From assembly GCA_035578155.1 (NCBI GenBank), contig JAPWDM010000060.1:268001-332000 (forward strand): a stretch of DNA of 64,000 nucleotides. Reading direction: 5' to 3'. The notes under the pieces were generated by a model, which saw only the letters and a list, made by a program, of their open reading frames with translations, made no database searches and was not told the DNA's origin. The position numbers and the translations under genes were made by a program. Of the stretch, positions 48,152-60,818 are shown one piece after another. Source of the DNA: Brachynemurus nebulosus (lineage: Eukaryota > Arthropoda > Insecta > Neuroptera > Myrmeleontidae). The first letter of the stretch is position 1. Each line of letters opens with the position of its first letter.

Positions 48152-48834
48152 CCATCACAGTGTGATCAGCCGAAAAATAGCCAATTTTCGCGATTTTTTT
48201 TCGGATGGGGGAACAGACTGATTTTTTTTACGATTAATACCACTATTTAAAATACAAATATATTTTTTTTATTCATTTTTATTTATTTTTTATAATTATT
48301 ATAATTTTTTGAAAAAAAGTGTCTTTAAAAAAGGCCGAAAATCGGTGCCTACGATTGCGGCCGCAGTTTTCATCCGAATAAAAAAAAATTAAATAGATTA
48401 TAAATCTATAGGTAAGTTACAATGTACCTGTGGGAGCTTTTTTTTTTTTTGAAATCTTCCTATTTTTCCACACGAAAAACTATAAAAAATTTTGTACTTT
48501 GTATTCAAACTGCCGGCAATTTTTTCAAATTTCAAGAAAAAAAAAAGCTCCCATATGTACATAGCGGCTTACCTACAGATTTATAATCTATTTGATTTTT
48601 TTTTTATTCGGATGAAAACTGCGGCCGCAATCGTGGGCACCGATTTTTGCCCTTTTTTAGAGACACTTTTTTCAAAAAATTATAATAATTATAAAAAATA
48701 AATAAAAAAAATATTTTTGTATTGTTAAATAGTGGTGTTAATCGTAAAAAAAAATTCAATCCCATTCCCCCATCCTATCCATCCGAAAAAAATCCCGAAA
48801 ATTGACTATTTTTCGGCTGATCACACTGTGATGG
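48152..48834. mobile_element. Fold-back MITE upstream of MCM2
   Basis: Opens CCATCACAGTGTGATCAGCC and closes with its inverse, TA on both sides (48150-48151 and 48835-48836). The arms are about 290 bases each (48152-48440 and 48545-48834) with GCGGCCGCA in each. It lies only about 330 bases upstream of the MCM2 start codon. Confidence 0.85.
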
Positions 48835-48836
48835 TA

Positions 48837-49161
48837 CCTTAATCAATATTATTCGCTCGTAAATGCAAAAATAAAAGGCAGGCAGAAATATTTACGGTTT
48901 TAAATAGTTTTAAATTAAGCGGGTTACCACTTGTTGCTTGGTTTGTGGCTATCTTCATAAGCTACAACATATTTAGCGGGAAAACTTTTTGTTAAATGAG
49001 TGATTGGTATTAATATTGTACCCAATGTATCTTATAATATAGTATTTTTTGCGGAAAAAATTATAATATTTTTGTTATACCTAATTTTAAATTTATTGTG
49101 GCTATTTGTGTTTTTTTTTTTTTTTTTAAGTTTAAAAAGATAATACAAATTACTTTGCATA
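48837..49161 (+). promoter_or_regulatory. Putative MCM2 promoter and 5' UTR
   Basis: The gap between the MITE and the start codon. AT-rich, with a poly-T run at 49112-49128 and no clear TATA box. Any promoter must lie here or in the MITE. Inference from position only. Confidence 0.4.
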
Positions 49162-51864
49162 ATGAGTTCTCCGATACCTTCTGAAAATGGTCCTATGACC
49201 TCCCCAGCTCCCGAATATGAACCGTTTGAAGATGAAAGTGCACTTCTTGGAGATGGTGACGACCCAAATCCCGAAGAAGAAGATGGAGAGGAATTATTTG
49301 GAGATAATTTAGAAAACGATTATAGACCGATGCCAGAACTTGATCGATACGAAACTGAAAATCTCGACGATGAAGATTATGATATAATGTCTGAAAGCGA
49401 TCGTCTAGCTGCAGAAGCTGAATTACGGCAACGTGATCGTGAATTAGGTAAAAAGCTATATAATTTTTTCTATATTTTAAAAGTATTATTTATAGATATA
49501 CATACTTGATTTGATCACGTTTTAGGTATTATACGTAGAGATGATCGTGAGCTATTTTATGAAGAATCAGACGAAGATGAAGCACCGAAAAGAAAACGTA
49601 AAGCAGCTGAAAAGGCTGCAACGGGCGAATTAGAAGATGTAGAAATGATTGAATCAATTGATAATTTAGAAGATACGAAAGGTTACAGTATTCGAGAGTG
49701 GGTTTCGATGTTGGCTCCCCGTACAGAAATCGCTAATCGCTTTAAAAATTTCCTACGAACGTATGTGAATACCAAAGGTCAACATATGTATCGAGATCGT
49801 ATTCGTAAAATGTGTGAATCAAATCAGTCCTCGTTCATTGTTGAATTTAATGTACTTGCAAACCAGGAAAATGTTCTTGCTTACTTTTTACCGGAAGCTC
49901 CGTTCCAAATGCTTGAAATATTCGATGAAGTAGCCAAAGAACTTGTACTAACAATTTTTCCCAGTTATGAACGAGTAACATCGGAAATACATGTTCGAAT
50001 TTCGGAATTGCCGTTAATTGAAGAATTACGTACTTTCAGAAAATTGCATTTAAATCAATTGGTTCGGACTATGGGCATAATTACGTCCACTACAGGAGTA
50101 CTACCACAACTGTCTGTTGTCAAGTACGACTGTAATAAATGCGGATACATAATTGGTCCTTTTGTACAAAATCAAGCCAGTGAAGTAAAACCAGGATCAT
50201 GTCCAGAGTGTCAGAGTTCCGGCCCATTTATGATTAATATGGAACAAACTGTCTACCGTAATTATCAAAAAGTTACAATTCAAGAATCGCCTGGACGAGT
50301 ACCACCAGGTCGTGTTCCTCGTTCGAAAAATTGTATATTACTTGCTGATCTATGTGATCGTTGTAAACCAGGCGATGAGGTGGATATAACCGCCATATAT
50401 ACGAACAATTATGATGGCTCACTAAACACAGCGAACGGTTTCCCCGTTTTCTCCACAGTACTACTCGCAAATCATATTGTGGTAAAGGACAGTAAACACA
50501 TTGTTCAGTCGTTAACTGATGAAGATATTCTAGCTATAACAAGATTAAGCAAGGATCATCGTGTAGCTGATCGTATTATTGCTAGTATAGCGCCCTCTAT
50601 TTACGGTCATGAATTTATTAAACGAGGACTAGCGTTAGCTCTGTTTGGCGGTGAACCAAAAAATCCCGGTCAAAAACATAAAGTTCGCGGAGATATTAAT
50701 GTTTTACTGTGCGGCGATCCGGGTACGGCAAAATCACAATTTTTAAAATTCACTGAAAAAATAGCCCCACGTGCCGTATTTACAACTGGACAAGGAGCTA
50801 GTGCGGTCGGTTTAACAGCGTACGTGCGACGCAATCCAACATCACGTGAATGGACCTTAGAAGCTGGAGCTCTTGTATTAGCTGATCAAGGTGTATGCTT
50901 GATCGATGAATTCGATAAAATGAACGATCAAGATCGCACGTCAATTCACGAAGCCATGGAACAACAATCAATATCCATATCAAAAGCTGGTATTGTAACA
51001 TCGCTTCAAGCACGATGTTCAGTTATCGCGGCGGCAAATCCAATTGGAGGTCGGTATGACGCCAGTATGACATTCTCTGAGAACGTGAACCTATCCGAAC
51101 CGATTCTGTCTCGTTTCGACATTTTATGTGTGGTGCGCGATGAAGCTGATCCTATTCAAGATAAACGATTAGCAAAATTTGTTGTCTCATCTCATATTAA
51201 GAATCATCCAAATAAAACGGAAACAACAACTTTTGTTGAAGATGAAACGGAAAATATTTCAATTCCGCAAGATTTACTCAAAAAATACATTGTATATGCA
51301 CGTGAAAATGTTCACCCGAAATTACATAACATGGATCAAGATAAAGTTGCCAAAATGTACAGTCAACTTCGACAGGAGTCACTGGCCACCGGAAGTTTAC
51401 CAATTACGGTACGTCACATCGAAAGTATGATTCGTATGGCCGAAGCACATGCTCGAATGCATCTACGAGATCATATTCAAGAAGATGATGTGAATATGGC
51501 CATTCGAATGATGTTGGAGAGTTTCATTGACACTCAAAAATACAGTGTCATGAAAACAATGCGAAATACTTTCCAAAAATATTTATCGTACAAAAAAGAT
51601 CACAGCGAACTGTTGTATTATATTTTACGGCAACTCACAATGGATCAAATAACATATTTACGTTGTCTACATGGATCTGAAATCACATCTGTTGAAATTA
51701 ATGAAAAAGATTTAATCGATCGAGCTAAACAGATCAATATTTACGATTTAAAACCATTTTATGAAAGTGATATTTTCAAAAAGAATTACTATACGCATGA
51801 TCCAAAACGAAAAGTTATTATTTTAACAATGCCTGAAAATGAACTTAGCCAACAATCACAATAA
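49162..51864 (+). CDS. MCM2: DNA replication licensing factor MCM2
   Basis: A subunit of the MCM2-7 helicase that unwinds DNA at nuclear replication origins. Exon 1 is 49162-49447 and exon 2 is 49526-51864; the 78-base GT-AG intron lies between, after the first base of a Gly codon. The product is 874 residues, close to human (about 900). An acidic N-terminal tail (1-130) leads to the MCM core: zinc finger Cys298-X2-Cys301-X19-Cys321-X2-Cys324, Walker A GDPGTAKS at 492-499, Walker B with Asp556 (LIDEFDKM) and arginine finger SRFD at 624-627. The C-terminal winged-helix region is present. No stops or shifts, so this is a functional host gene. It is the only such gene in the window. Confidence 0.98.
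49448..49525 (+). other. MCM2 intron 1
   Basis: Begins GTAAAAAG and ends CACGTTTTAG; 78 bases, AT-rich. Removing it joins codons in frame and restores MCM2-like sequence on both sides. Confidence 0.93.
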
Positions 51865-52365
51865 TAATCGTAAAGAATATTCAAAAAAGCAAGTAATTTA
51901 CATCAAAAAATGCAAGTATCTATTTTTCATCAAACTTTAAGTGGAAATATGATTTTAATTTCTCATTTTTTATTTTTTTATTTTATTTATAATTTAATCT
52001 CCCCTTTAATAGATTTGTAAATAGCATATAACTACATTACTAAACTTATAGAATTATTTTTTAATAAAACAATTTTTTCATTAAAAAATATACTGGTAAC
52101 TCATAATTTAAAAAAAATGCTATTTGTTTTGTTTTTTTAAGTATAAAAGTTATATTCTACGTTGAGCAGGGCCAGATTTACCTAAGTAAAGGCCTGTAGG
52201 CAATACAAGTCTTGCGACCTGTTCCACCAATCCCTTTTTTTAACCTAACTTGTAATCTAGATTTCTAATTTTTATTTATTGTCTAATGTTTGATGATAGA
52301 GCAACTCATACTATTTCAAATACAATTATTATTTGTGATCAAAATTACAGTGATTCAACGAAAGA
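51865..52365. other. MCM2 3' UTR and gene-free gap
   Basis: An AT-rich 3' UTR to about 52085, then unassigned sequence. Confidence 0.5.
52063..52068 (+). terminator. Polyadenylation signal for MCM2
   Basis: AATAAA about 200 bases after the stop codon, the first clear hexamer downstream. Confidence 0.6.
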
Positions 52366-52687
52366 ATGGGCCGATTCGTATCGGCGTAAGCTCAAACCGC
52401 TTGTGCTCATTTTAAATCAATTTGTTCTTGTTTTGAATAACATTTGGCTTGCTATTGACATGTATGTATATTCTTGTCTCACTTTCCATGTTCTAGAGGG
52501 AAGGGTGTGGGTATGTATACAATGTATACATACGCTCACCCTTCAGGAACGCTATGCTACAATGTATACCGAACAGGAATTTACATACATGTCAATAGTT
52601 AGCCAAATGTGATTCAAAACAAGCACAAATTGATTCAAAATGAGCGCAAGCGGCTTGGGCTTACGCCAATACAAATCGGGCCAATGC
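52366..52687. mobile_element. MITE
   Basis: TGGGCCGATTCGTATCGGCG at the left is inverted near 52685. The arms match over about 95 bases (CAAACCGCTTGTGCTCATTT and inverse). The interior has a TATGTATACAATGTATACAT palindrome. Confidence 0.75.
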
Positions 52688-53063
52688 GTAGGTATTCAAA
52701 TTTAATATACTTTAGCTTATGGTTATTAAAATATAAGTAGGTTTAAAATATATTAAATATAATCACAAGTAATAATATATTATGATTATAGTTACTGTGT
52801 GCATGCAAAAACGTAAAATAGGGATCTAAGGACCTAAGAAACGTCCAAAATAAACGGTTTAACGAATTTTAACCAAATTTTGCGCAAATATTATTGATAC
52901 TTCGAAACTTTCTCAGAGATTAGAACTCTTCGTGAATTTAAAAATGTTCTCCTCAAATAGGACGTTAATAAGAATAGGAGATTAAAATGTTCTTAAAAGT
53001 AATAATATGGATATCTACGAAAAGGTCTAGTGGTACGAAAATGATATACTATAATATGAATAT
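52688..53063. other. Gene-free gap with fold-back-family fragment
   Basis: 52848-52985 resembles the sequence of the 7600-8290 hairpin region (CAAAATAAACG, ACCAAATTTTG, CTCAGAG, AATGTTCTCC), so that family is dispersed. Confidence 0.55.
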
Positions 53064-53286
53064 TGGCGTTGCAAATATTACGCGAGCGCCTCTGGTTTTT
53101 AAATTAAAAGCTCTATCAAGTAAAATTTTTTGTATACGTTTAATTGTCGATAGAAATACGTATTATACAAATTATGTGCGGATTACTAGATTTTATATCG
53201 ACAATTAAACATGTACGTATATTTTTACTTAATACTAGTTCTAATTTTAGCACCAGAGGCGTGAGTGAGAATTTTTACGTAGCCAC
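53064..53286. mobile_element. Mariner-type MITE, copy B
   Basis: About 85 percent like 40648-40882 (shared TTTAATTGTCGATAGAAATA and TTTTACTTAATACTAGTTCT). The ends are eroded. Confidence 0.75.
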
Positions 53287-54370
53287 TTCAGAGTCGTCAT
53301 AAAAACAAAATAACATCAGTAAATATAGAAAAATATTCTCGTCAACACTTGTCACTTTTTTGGAATCATTTTCATATACAAGTCATCGTATGTATTACCT
53401 GTACTCCCTCTATTCAATGCTCACAGTTAACATGTTTTCTGTTTGAGGTCCATCGATGAAATGCATACGCAAACACACAGAGGACAGAGGTACTATTCGT
53501 ATCTCTATACTATTGAAACCAGTGTAACCACAAAGGATAGAAAATATCCTACCAATATGTTATATATGTGCACTTGGTTTAGTGTGTGTTAGTATAAAGT
53601 ATGTTGTGTGTGTGTGAGTGAGGTAACCTATCTTGCATACGTATATACATAATACTACACACGTGTATGTGATACGTATACCGTGTTAATACGACGGTGA
53701 CAATATGACTATACAATGACAACAATTGAATCACACTCATCGAGTGCTACCAAATGAATGACTACTAAGGACGTTTTCGCGTTGGGGCTACCGTAGCGAG
53801 GAGCGACGCTACTTTGTGATCGTGTACTCGCAACCATTGATTCCGGTGGTCATTAGAGCTATGTTTAAAAATATTTTGAAAGTTTTGAAATGACTAACGC
53901 AATATGGCTCCTGTTGACACATAACCGTGCACATAACTTAAAAAAATTTAAATTTTTCAAACTGTTTATGATTTAATAATTTTTGTATTATGGCACGTTA
54001 ATTTTAATAATTCAAACATAAAATTTTTCTTCATTACATTAAAAATTGCAACCATTTTAAGAGATTGTCAAAAAAAAATTTTGAATGACATATATTTGTA
54101 TGCTACGCGAACAACTATAGCACGTATCCATGGGAGCAATGCTTATGCAACGCGAACATGAATGCTACGTCGATCCGAAGTGATGCCCACGGAAGCGATG
54201 AAAGTCACAACGTGAATACGCCCAAAGTAGCCTAATGTGCCCAGAAATGCCCATGAGTGATTACAAAAAAGAGATAGTTGTATTTCTTCTATTGTTCTGT
54301 GCGCAAACAAATGGGAGAGGGGCAATCTTCTAGTACTATTCCGCGAAACGGGAGGGGTCCGAGTAAACTT
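53287..54370. other. Gene-free stretch
   Basis: Low-complexity GTGTGTGT and ATACGTAT words, with no gene or bounded repeat recognised. Confidence 0.45.
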
Positions 54371-54378
54371 GCCGTGAC

Positions 54379-55379
54379 CAGTGGCGGATCCAGAGGGGGC
54401 GGTCATAGGGGTCATGACCCTCCCCCCCTCTGAGCTGAAAGTATTTGCTACATATTCTTACGATTACGCTAAAAAATTCAAACAAATAAAAATTAACAAA
54501 TAAATTTTCAAATTTCAAACAAAGAAATCTAGTGGTTAATATTTTTAAACAGTATAATTTTAGCTTGTAATTTTAAAATGTAATGTACATACGTAGAAAA
54601 TATTATAATTATTGTACATTAAAAGTCCTTGCATCTAGCTCAGTGGTTCTCAAAGTGGTCTATATTAACCCCCAGGGGTCGATAATAAGCTGCAAGGGGT
54701 CCATGTTGGCAAAAAAAATTGGGGTTCGGTAAGATGTAAATGGGGGTTTATAGCAACAGAGTATACGTACACCGAAGCAGGTTTTGGCTTGATTGTTCTA
54801 AAATTTAAAAATGATAAATTGGTGACCTTTTTCTTGGTTGTCACCTGCATTGACCAAAAAAAGGTCATCGACACCTCATTTTAGACAAATTATATTTTCG
54901 AAATTGTTGCTGAATTTATGAATTTGTACAGGGGGTGTATCTAAAATCGAAAACCATGGCAAGGGATAGGGATCGACGACAGCGACACCAAGAAGTTTGG
55001 GAACCACTAATCTAGCTTTTGAAAATAGGAGAGAATAACATATTTTTTTTAAATGACCATTTGTCAAATAACCAGTATAGATGCTGCACATGTGTTTAAC
55101 AATCTTTAACTTAACAAAACACAAATTAGAAATTCATGAAGTTTTGAGCACTTTTTGTTAAATTTGCAATAGCGAACAAAGTTTGACTCCCCCTCCCCCC
55201 TAAATTACAGGCTGGACTCGCCCCTGGTTTGTAATATAGAATTTAGCTATAAGCTTCACATAAAAAAAATTCTGTGCAGATTTGGACACCCTTTGTTATA
55301 GGTATTTACAATAAGGACTAAAGTATTAAGTCCTAAAAATTTGACCCCCCCCCTGAGCTGAAGGCTGGATCCGCCTCAG
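54379..55379. mobile_element. hAT-like element with 8-bp duplication
   Basis: Opens CAGTGGCGGATCCAG, closes CTGGATCCGCCTCAG. Flanks GCCGTGAC (54371-54378) and GTCGTGAC (55380-55387) differ by one base. Noncoding. It carries a second hAT insertion. Confidence 0.8.
54641..55009. mobile_element. Charlie/SPIN-like hAT MITE, nested
   Basis: Opens CAGTGGTTCTCAAAGTGG, closes AAGTTTGGGAACCACTA. A perfect 8-bp duplication, ATCTAGCT, is at 54633-54640 and 55010-55017. 369 bp, noncoding. Confidence 0.93.
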
Positions 55380-55387
55380 GTCGTGAC

Positions 55388-57905
55388 GTTTTAAATTGAA
55401 CTATATCAATTTTATTATTTCTACATCAATAACTAGCACAGTAAATCATCAAAGAGAATGATGATTTATTACTCACAATCATAATAATAATCATTTCTTG
55501 GGGGAGGGAGTCCCAGGTTTTGTGACGTATTATTAGTAAGGGGTTAGAAAGAATGTAATGCAGCATGACAGAGGGTCAAAAATGTGTGAATGTTGCTTAA
55601 CATTTTATGGATGGCCGCTTTTGTTGTAAAATTTAAATTTATCAAGTAGACTGTTCCTTATGGCCACAGATTATGGATGCTCCCTTTCATTGTAAAATTT
55701 AAATTTATCAAGTAACCTGTCCTTATGACACTAGTGTTTTTTGATTTTCATCATGCAACTAGTGCCATAAAATAATACTTTTCTCATTACTGACACTTTA
55801 ATGATTCAGCTTGTATGATTCAGTCATACATAAACAGTATTATCATACTGTACATGACAGTATAAGGTTAGTAAGGTCGAGCGTATACATTTCGATTCTA
55901 ACCGGTTCGGGAATAACGCACTCTTATGTAACCGGCAGGCATCATCGCTAGGATCGGGAACAGAGGTACGATCAGAAAAAGATACGCTTTGTACATATAT
56001 TATCCATATAATAATACGTCGTCGTCCATTTTATTTCATGAAATTAACAAAACGTTGCAATCGATACAATCGTATTGTAGAAAATTGTCAAATAAAATCT
56101 AAGAATACGATAGTATTCTGTCGCCAAGAATTTTGCGAAAGACAGAGAATTGTGAAAGTAAAAGACAGAAGAAACTAGCGTATATTATACGGATCAAATC
56201 TTTACACATAACCTCACTAAAAATTAAACATTAAATTAGACGAAAAATCGGAAAATTTATTCAGAAATGTCGCTAGTTACGTTAATATAACACCTTAATT
56301 ATCCTTCTAATGCTTTTCACAAGTTTTTTAATTGTATATTTAAGAAAATAATTTTACAGTTTTCCTAAGCTCCACCCCCTTGTATTAAATTTCGTTATTT
56401 GCGTGGCCTAATATCTAGAGAAACATATATTTTGTATCTCATCAATTGAAGAAAGTTTCAGTTAGTGTAATTTGGAGAAAACGAAAATTTTGTCAATTTT
56501 ACTTTGGTATACATATTTCGACGACATTTTAATTTGTTTACCTACCAATTATTATAAATTTCTAACAGTATTTATCAAAATAAATTTATTAAGAATATGT
56601 TCATTTTGCTAATAAACGGTCCTTACTCATTATCTCCCTTTTATTTCGTATATAAATAATAAGACAAAAAGAGAGCAAAGAATAGTTATACCACTTTAAT
56701 TCCAATAATTACCATAAGAAAAACAGAGATGTATAATAAACACTTGACGTATGCCCGCCTTGATACCCACGTGTTTTTTTTATAAATATGGTTGAATCTT
56801 TCAACCAGCTGATAGAATTTTATTGAGGTTATTTTATGTTTTTATATTGGTACAAAAAATATTTTTAGTTTTAATTTAATTTTTTTTGTTCAAGTGATCA
56901 AGTATTCGTTAATAACATAATAGCAACGAAATAATAAGTGTAATTTTTATGTACATATTTGTTTGTTGTTAAGGTTAGTTAGTTAGAGTATGTATGGTAG
57001 TGTATCCAGTGCAAAAAAAAGGTTATGAATTGATGATTATAAAATTGAAAATATAGGGCTAATTTTAAAAAAATAGTATTTTCATTTTATTTAATTATTG
57101 ATACTGATTCATATGTAAATTGTATTCGTGATACAGGTCATTTATTAGGTATTTGTTTTGTGTAAAGTGTAAAGTTGGTTGAATTAACAAATATAAAGTT
57201 AGCGTAGATAAATTGGATTGCGACTTTAATTTTTATCAGTGTTAATTTTTATCAGTGTTAATTTTGGATTAGTGAAACTGTGAATTCTGGATAAAACTAA
57301 CTTTTTGATAAATTTGTAATGTTTTTGTTTATCTAGTTTATTGTTATAAAGCTGTGAAATATAAACTACATCTGTGTTTCTCAAAAACCATGAAAAAAAA
57401 AGCTCTGCACTGTGAAAACTGGGAAATGTGTAAAGTTCTTCTGATGTGAAATGGCTGAAAACCATAAATTTGCTGAAATTCTGAATGTTATTTAAAAATT
57501 TATTGTTTGAAAACACAAAATGGCAAGCGCTGGAAATAATACAAAAAAATTGAAATTGTAACATTGCATACATAATATACGTAATAATATACTGTATATG
57601 GTGTATAACGTGTATAATATGCGATACATTATGTGCCTGTTTTTGTATGTACATTCTTTACAAACTGTTTACGCTATGTAATAAATAGGGATGTGACATG
57701 GTGTAAAAAAAATCGATTTTTCTCTTTTTAATATAAATCGATTTGTAAAAAATCGATTTTAGAAAAAATAATCGAATTTTGCGAGAAATTCAATTTTTTT
57801 TAAATTATTTGAAAAATCGAATACTTTTTTTTTATACTACAGTAAATTTACCAAGAAAAAGCTTGTCAAAATGCAAAAATTTACATACAAGATTTTCCTT
57901 TGGAG
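55388..57905. other. Long gene-free stretch
   Basis: 55610-55725 holds two direct copies of a TAAAATTTAAATTTATCAAG unit. At 57686 a TAGGGATGTGACATGG end with ATCGATTTT words looks like one end of a hAT MITE, its other end lost. No gene seen; a 142-codon minus-strand frame at 57226-57654 is AT-rich and unsupported. Confidence 0.45.
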
Positions 57906-58140
57906 GTTGTTCAGGGATGTTTTGTGTGTATAAGTATCCATTGGTCACAGCTTAAGGCATTTAGTCAGTAGGTATAGGTCACCGAATACACTACGATTGT
58001 TATGTGTTGTAAGACCATTATTGCTTGAGCTACACGTTGATCTGTGTGATAATACGTGTTTTGTAGTTGTGTGTGTGAATACGCACACAGAAGCAAACAT
58101 CAAACCAACACCACTACAAACATTGTGTAACATTTGGAGG
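57906..58140 (-). mobile_element. M repeat, copy 2 (partial)
   Basis: Matches 41460-41640 inverted and 63020-63215 directly (CACTACGATTGTTATGTGTT, AGCTACACGTTGATCTGTGT). Confidence 0.75.
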
Positions 58141-59175
58141 TTGTGCTTCAGCCGCCGTATTGGAAAATGTCTTTTTCAAATAATTGCCAATATCTCGTAA
58201 ACGATCAATCTTACAAGGAAAATAGTAAGAACCTTTCTAATCGAAAATTTAATTTCCTACAATTTTTGTTTGAAGCATTTTTCCGTGAAATTAATATTTT
58301 TTGAGATATCGAACATTAAATTTTTGTGAAAATTCATTGTAATGATTTTTGTCTCATATCTCCTCAGATGTGAAAATATCCTGAAAATAGTTTGTATAAA
58401 ACTTGTTAAGCATAAAATTCTCTACAAATTTTATTGAAAGCTTTTTTACGTAGAACTAATAGTTCATAAGCTGTAGACATCTAAAAGTCAAAATCACGTG
58501 CAATTGTCAGTAAGTCTGTATTGTTAACACACTTATGAGATATGCAGCACTAATAATTTGGCTTGTAAAATTTTCTCCTGAAATTCTTTTTTCGGAAGAC
58601 GTTTAGGAATATTCCATGTATATGTAAATCCAGATTGGCGGGCTAGTGGGGGTCGTGCTTTAGGCGCCATCTTGGATCTTAGTTTTTGTTAAATATCTCA
58701 ATAACAGTACATCTAGCAAAGAAAATGGTGAGAACTAATATTATAGAAAATTAAATTTGGAACAAAACAGTTTTAATCGAAAAACTTTCCGATGAATTTT
58801 GTAACTTTCGATGTAGAACTCGCCACAATTTGATGGATCCCATATTTTTTAATATCTCGTAAATACGTTATACCTTGAAAATAGCTTTTAAGAAATTGTT
58901 AGAGTGTAAAATTCTCTACAATTTTTATCTGAACAATTTAATGTGAGACTAAAGTCCAGATATTACAGACCTCACCTCGTCAAAGTCATATCCAGTTGTC
59001 AGTAAGAGTCTGTATTTTTAACACACATATGAGATGTGCAGCACTAATAATTTGGTTTGCAAAATTTATTGTGAAATTTTTTTTTCGGAAGACGTTTAGG
59101 AGTATCCCGTGTGTCGAAATCCAAATTGGCGGGATAGTGGGGGTTGTGCTTTAGCCGCCATTTTGGATCTTAGTT
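58130..59175 (+). repeat. Tandem array, period about 490 bp
   Basis: Two full units plus a partial one. The junction segments GGAGGTTGTGCTTCAGCCGC (58137), GGGGGTCGTGCTTTAGGCGC (58648) and GGGGGTTGTGCTTTAGCCGC (59139) recur, as do ATGAGATATGCAGCACTAAT and TTTTCGGAAGACGTTTAGGA. Noncoding. Confidence 0.8.
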
Positions 59176-59699
59176 TTTATGGTAAGTACAGTGAGAATAC
59201 AGCCCTCTTGCGTTTATTCAATAAATGCCTGTACAACTCTATAATTGTTTTCCCCCACTATAATCACACAACGAGATTAATATGTCATCCTTCGGTGACA
59301 TAAAAATTGTTACTATGACTATTCAAATAAATAATATTTTTTATTACTCATGCGGGAGAAGTACTAACTTGGCGCACACATTTCTGTACGCAAAATAGCT
59401 ATTTGCCCGCTGTACTCTTCCCGCATACTTTTTTGCGTGTGGAAAGTAACTTTGCACACGCAAATTGACAATAAAACACGCCAAATTTAATCAAAACACG
59501 CAAAGCCGCCTTTTAATTTTTCATTTAATAAATATTTCATAATTATTTCTATAGAAACCATCAATAACGTAATTTAAACGATAATTAATTCAGAAAAAAA
59601 AGACGAACACTTAAAAATATTATTTTAATAAAAAGAAATGAAAATGTCAAAATAGTGATAATAATAGAAAAAAGTATGTGAAATTCGTAATAAAAAATA
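59176..59699. other. Gene-free; dispersed fragments
   Basis: 59185-59245 is the inverse of 32384-32445. 59345-59470 holds CGGGAGAAGTACT and CACACGCAAA words with weak internal symmetry. Confidence 0.45.
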
Positions 59700-59822
59700 G
59701 TATGTGCAACTCGTGCGGGATTGTCGATTGCCCCACTCAAGCTAATGAGCGCACTCACTACGTTCGTGCGCTCAACTTCGCTTTCGTGGGCAATCGACAA
59801 TTTCCCGCACTTATTGCACAAT
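59700..59822. repeat. Hairpin/MITE of about 120 bp
   Basis: TGTGCAACTCGTGCGGGA and ATTGTCGATTGCCC at the left are inverted at the right. A second inner hairpin, GAGCGCAC/GTGCGCTC, sits at the tip. Confidence 0.75.
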
Positions 59823-59837
59823 ATACTATTATACAAT

Positions 59838-60154
59838 GATTGACAGACAACGCACAGCCTAAACTGTTGGGTTTAGAAGGACGAAATTTAGCACAGAAGA
59901 TATGTATGAAGACTGGTATTTAGGCTTCTATTTATAAATAAAAGTCAGTTGTGTTAACGTTTCTGGAAATTCATTCCCTAAAGAGTTAAAACAGGAAATG
60001 AAACTTCGTATGGAAAGTTCGTCATTTTTAAAATTAGAAACGTGGAAATTGATATTTAGGGTTTTGAAAAACATTGTTAAAAAGTGTGCAGTGAGCAATG
60101 ATTACCTAATAAAAAGATGTTGCCGATGGGAAATCCCATCGGGTATACGGCTAG
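59838..60154 (+). mobile_element. Helitron-like nonautonomous repeat
   Basis: Inverse of the 12408-12722 unit. The 3' end has the hairpin GATGGGAAATCCCATC then CTAG at 60151-60154 followed by T, as in Helitrons (hairpin, CTRR, insertion into AT). The 5' TC end is not certain. Confidence 0.65.
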
Positions 60155-60169
60155 TATCTTAATAATATT

Positions 60170-60810
60170 ATAAATGTGAAAGTTTGGATGTTTAGATGTT
60201 TGGAAGTTTGTTCTCAATCACACTGAAACGGTTGGACCGATTTTGATAAAATTTTATATACACACTCCTTATACTCTATATTAACACATGGGCTAAATTT
60301 TATCCCGATTGCAAGTTCTTGAGGGATACAAAAACAATTATTCAAAGACACCTCAAAAAACAAAACTCAATTCAATGAAATTTGGTACACTGGCATTATT
60401 TATCCTGAGTTAACAAATAGGATAATCTTATCCCGACTAAAGGTTCCTGTGGGATGACTGAACCGAATTCGATGAAATATAATATAGACACTATTTACTA
60501 GGAGCACATGCAGCAAGAATTTTAATAACACGTAGAATAGTTTTATCCCGATTGAATGTCCCCGGGGGATGCAAAAGAAATTCCAAAATCGTGTCCAATT
60601 AAACCGAATTTGATTAAATTTGGTACACAGACATGATTAATCTTGAGTTAACGCATAAGCTAATCTTATCCTGATTAAAAGTTCCTGTAGGATGACTGAA
60701 TCGAATGTCATAAAATTTAATATAGGTACAAACATTTACTATGAACACACATAGTAATAATTTTGAAATAGTTTTAGTCGGGATAGTTTAGTCTCGATTG
60801 AAGGTTTCCG
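60170..60810 (+). repeat. Dispersed repeat with internal tandem units
   Basis: An AAACGGTTGGACCGATTTTG start is followed by three related segments of roughly 235 bases (60262, 60375, 60610) sharing TAATCTTATCCxGA and TTCCTGTxGGATGACTGAA. A fragment recurs at 62065-62100. Its type is common in arthropod Helitron-like elements. Confidence 0.6.
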
Positions 60811-60818
60811 GGGTGTTA

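Noticed and set aside
57226..57654. 142-codon minus-strand frame
   Set aside because: Composition follows AT-rich background with long His/Ile/Tyr runs; no recognisable motif.
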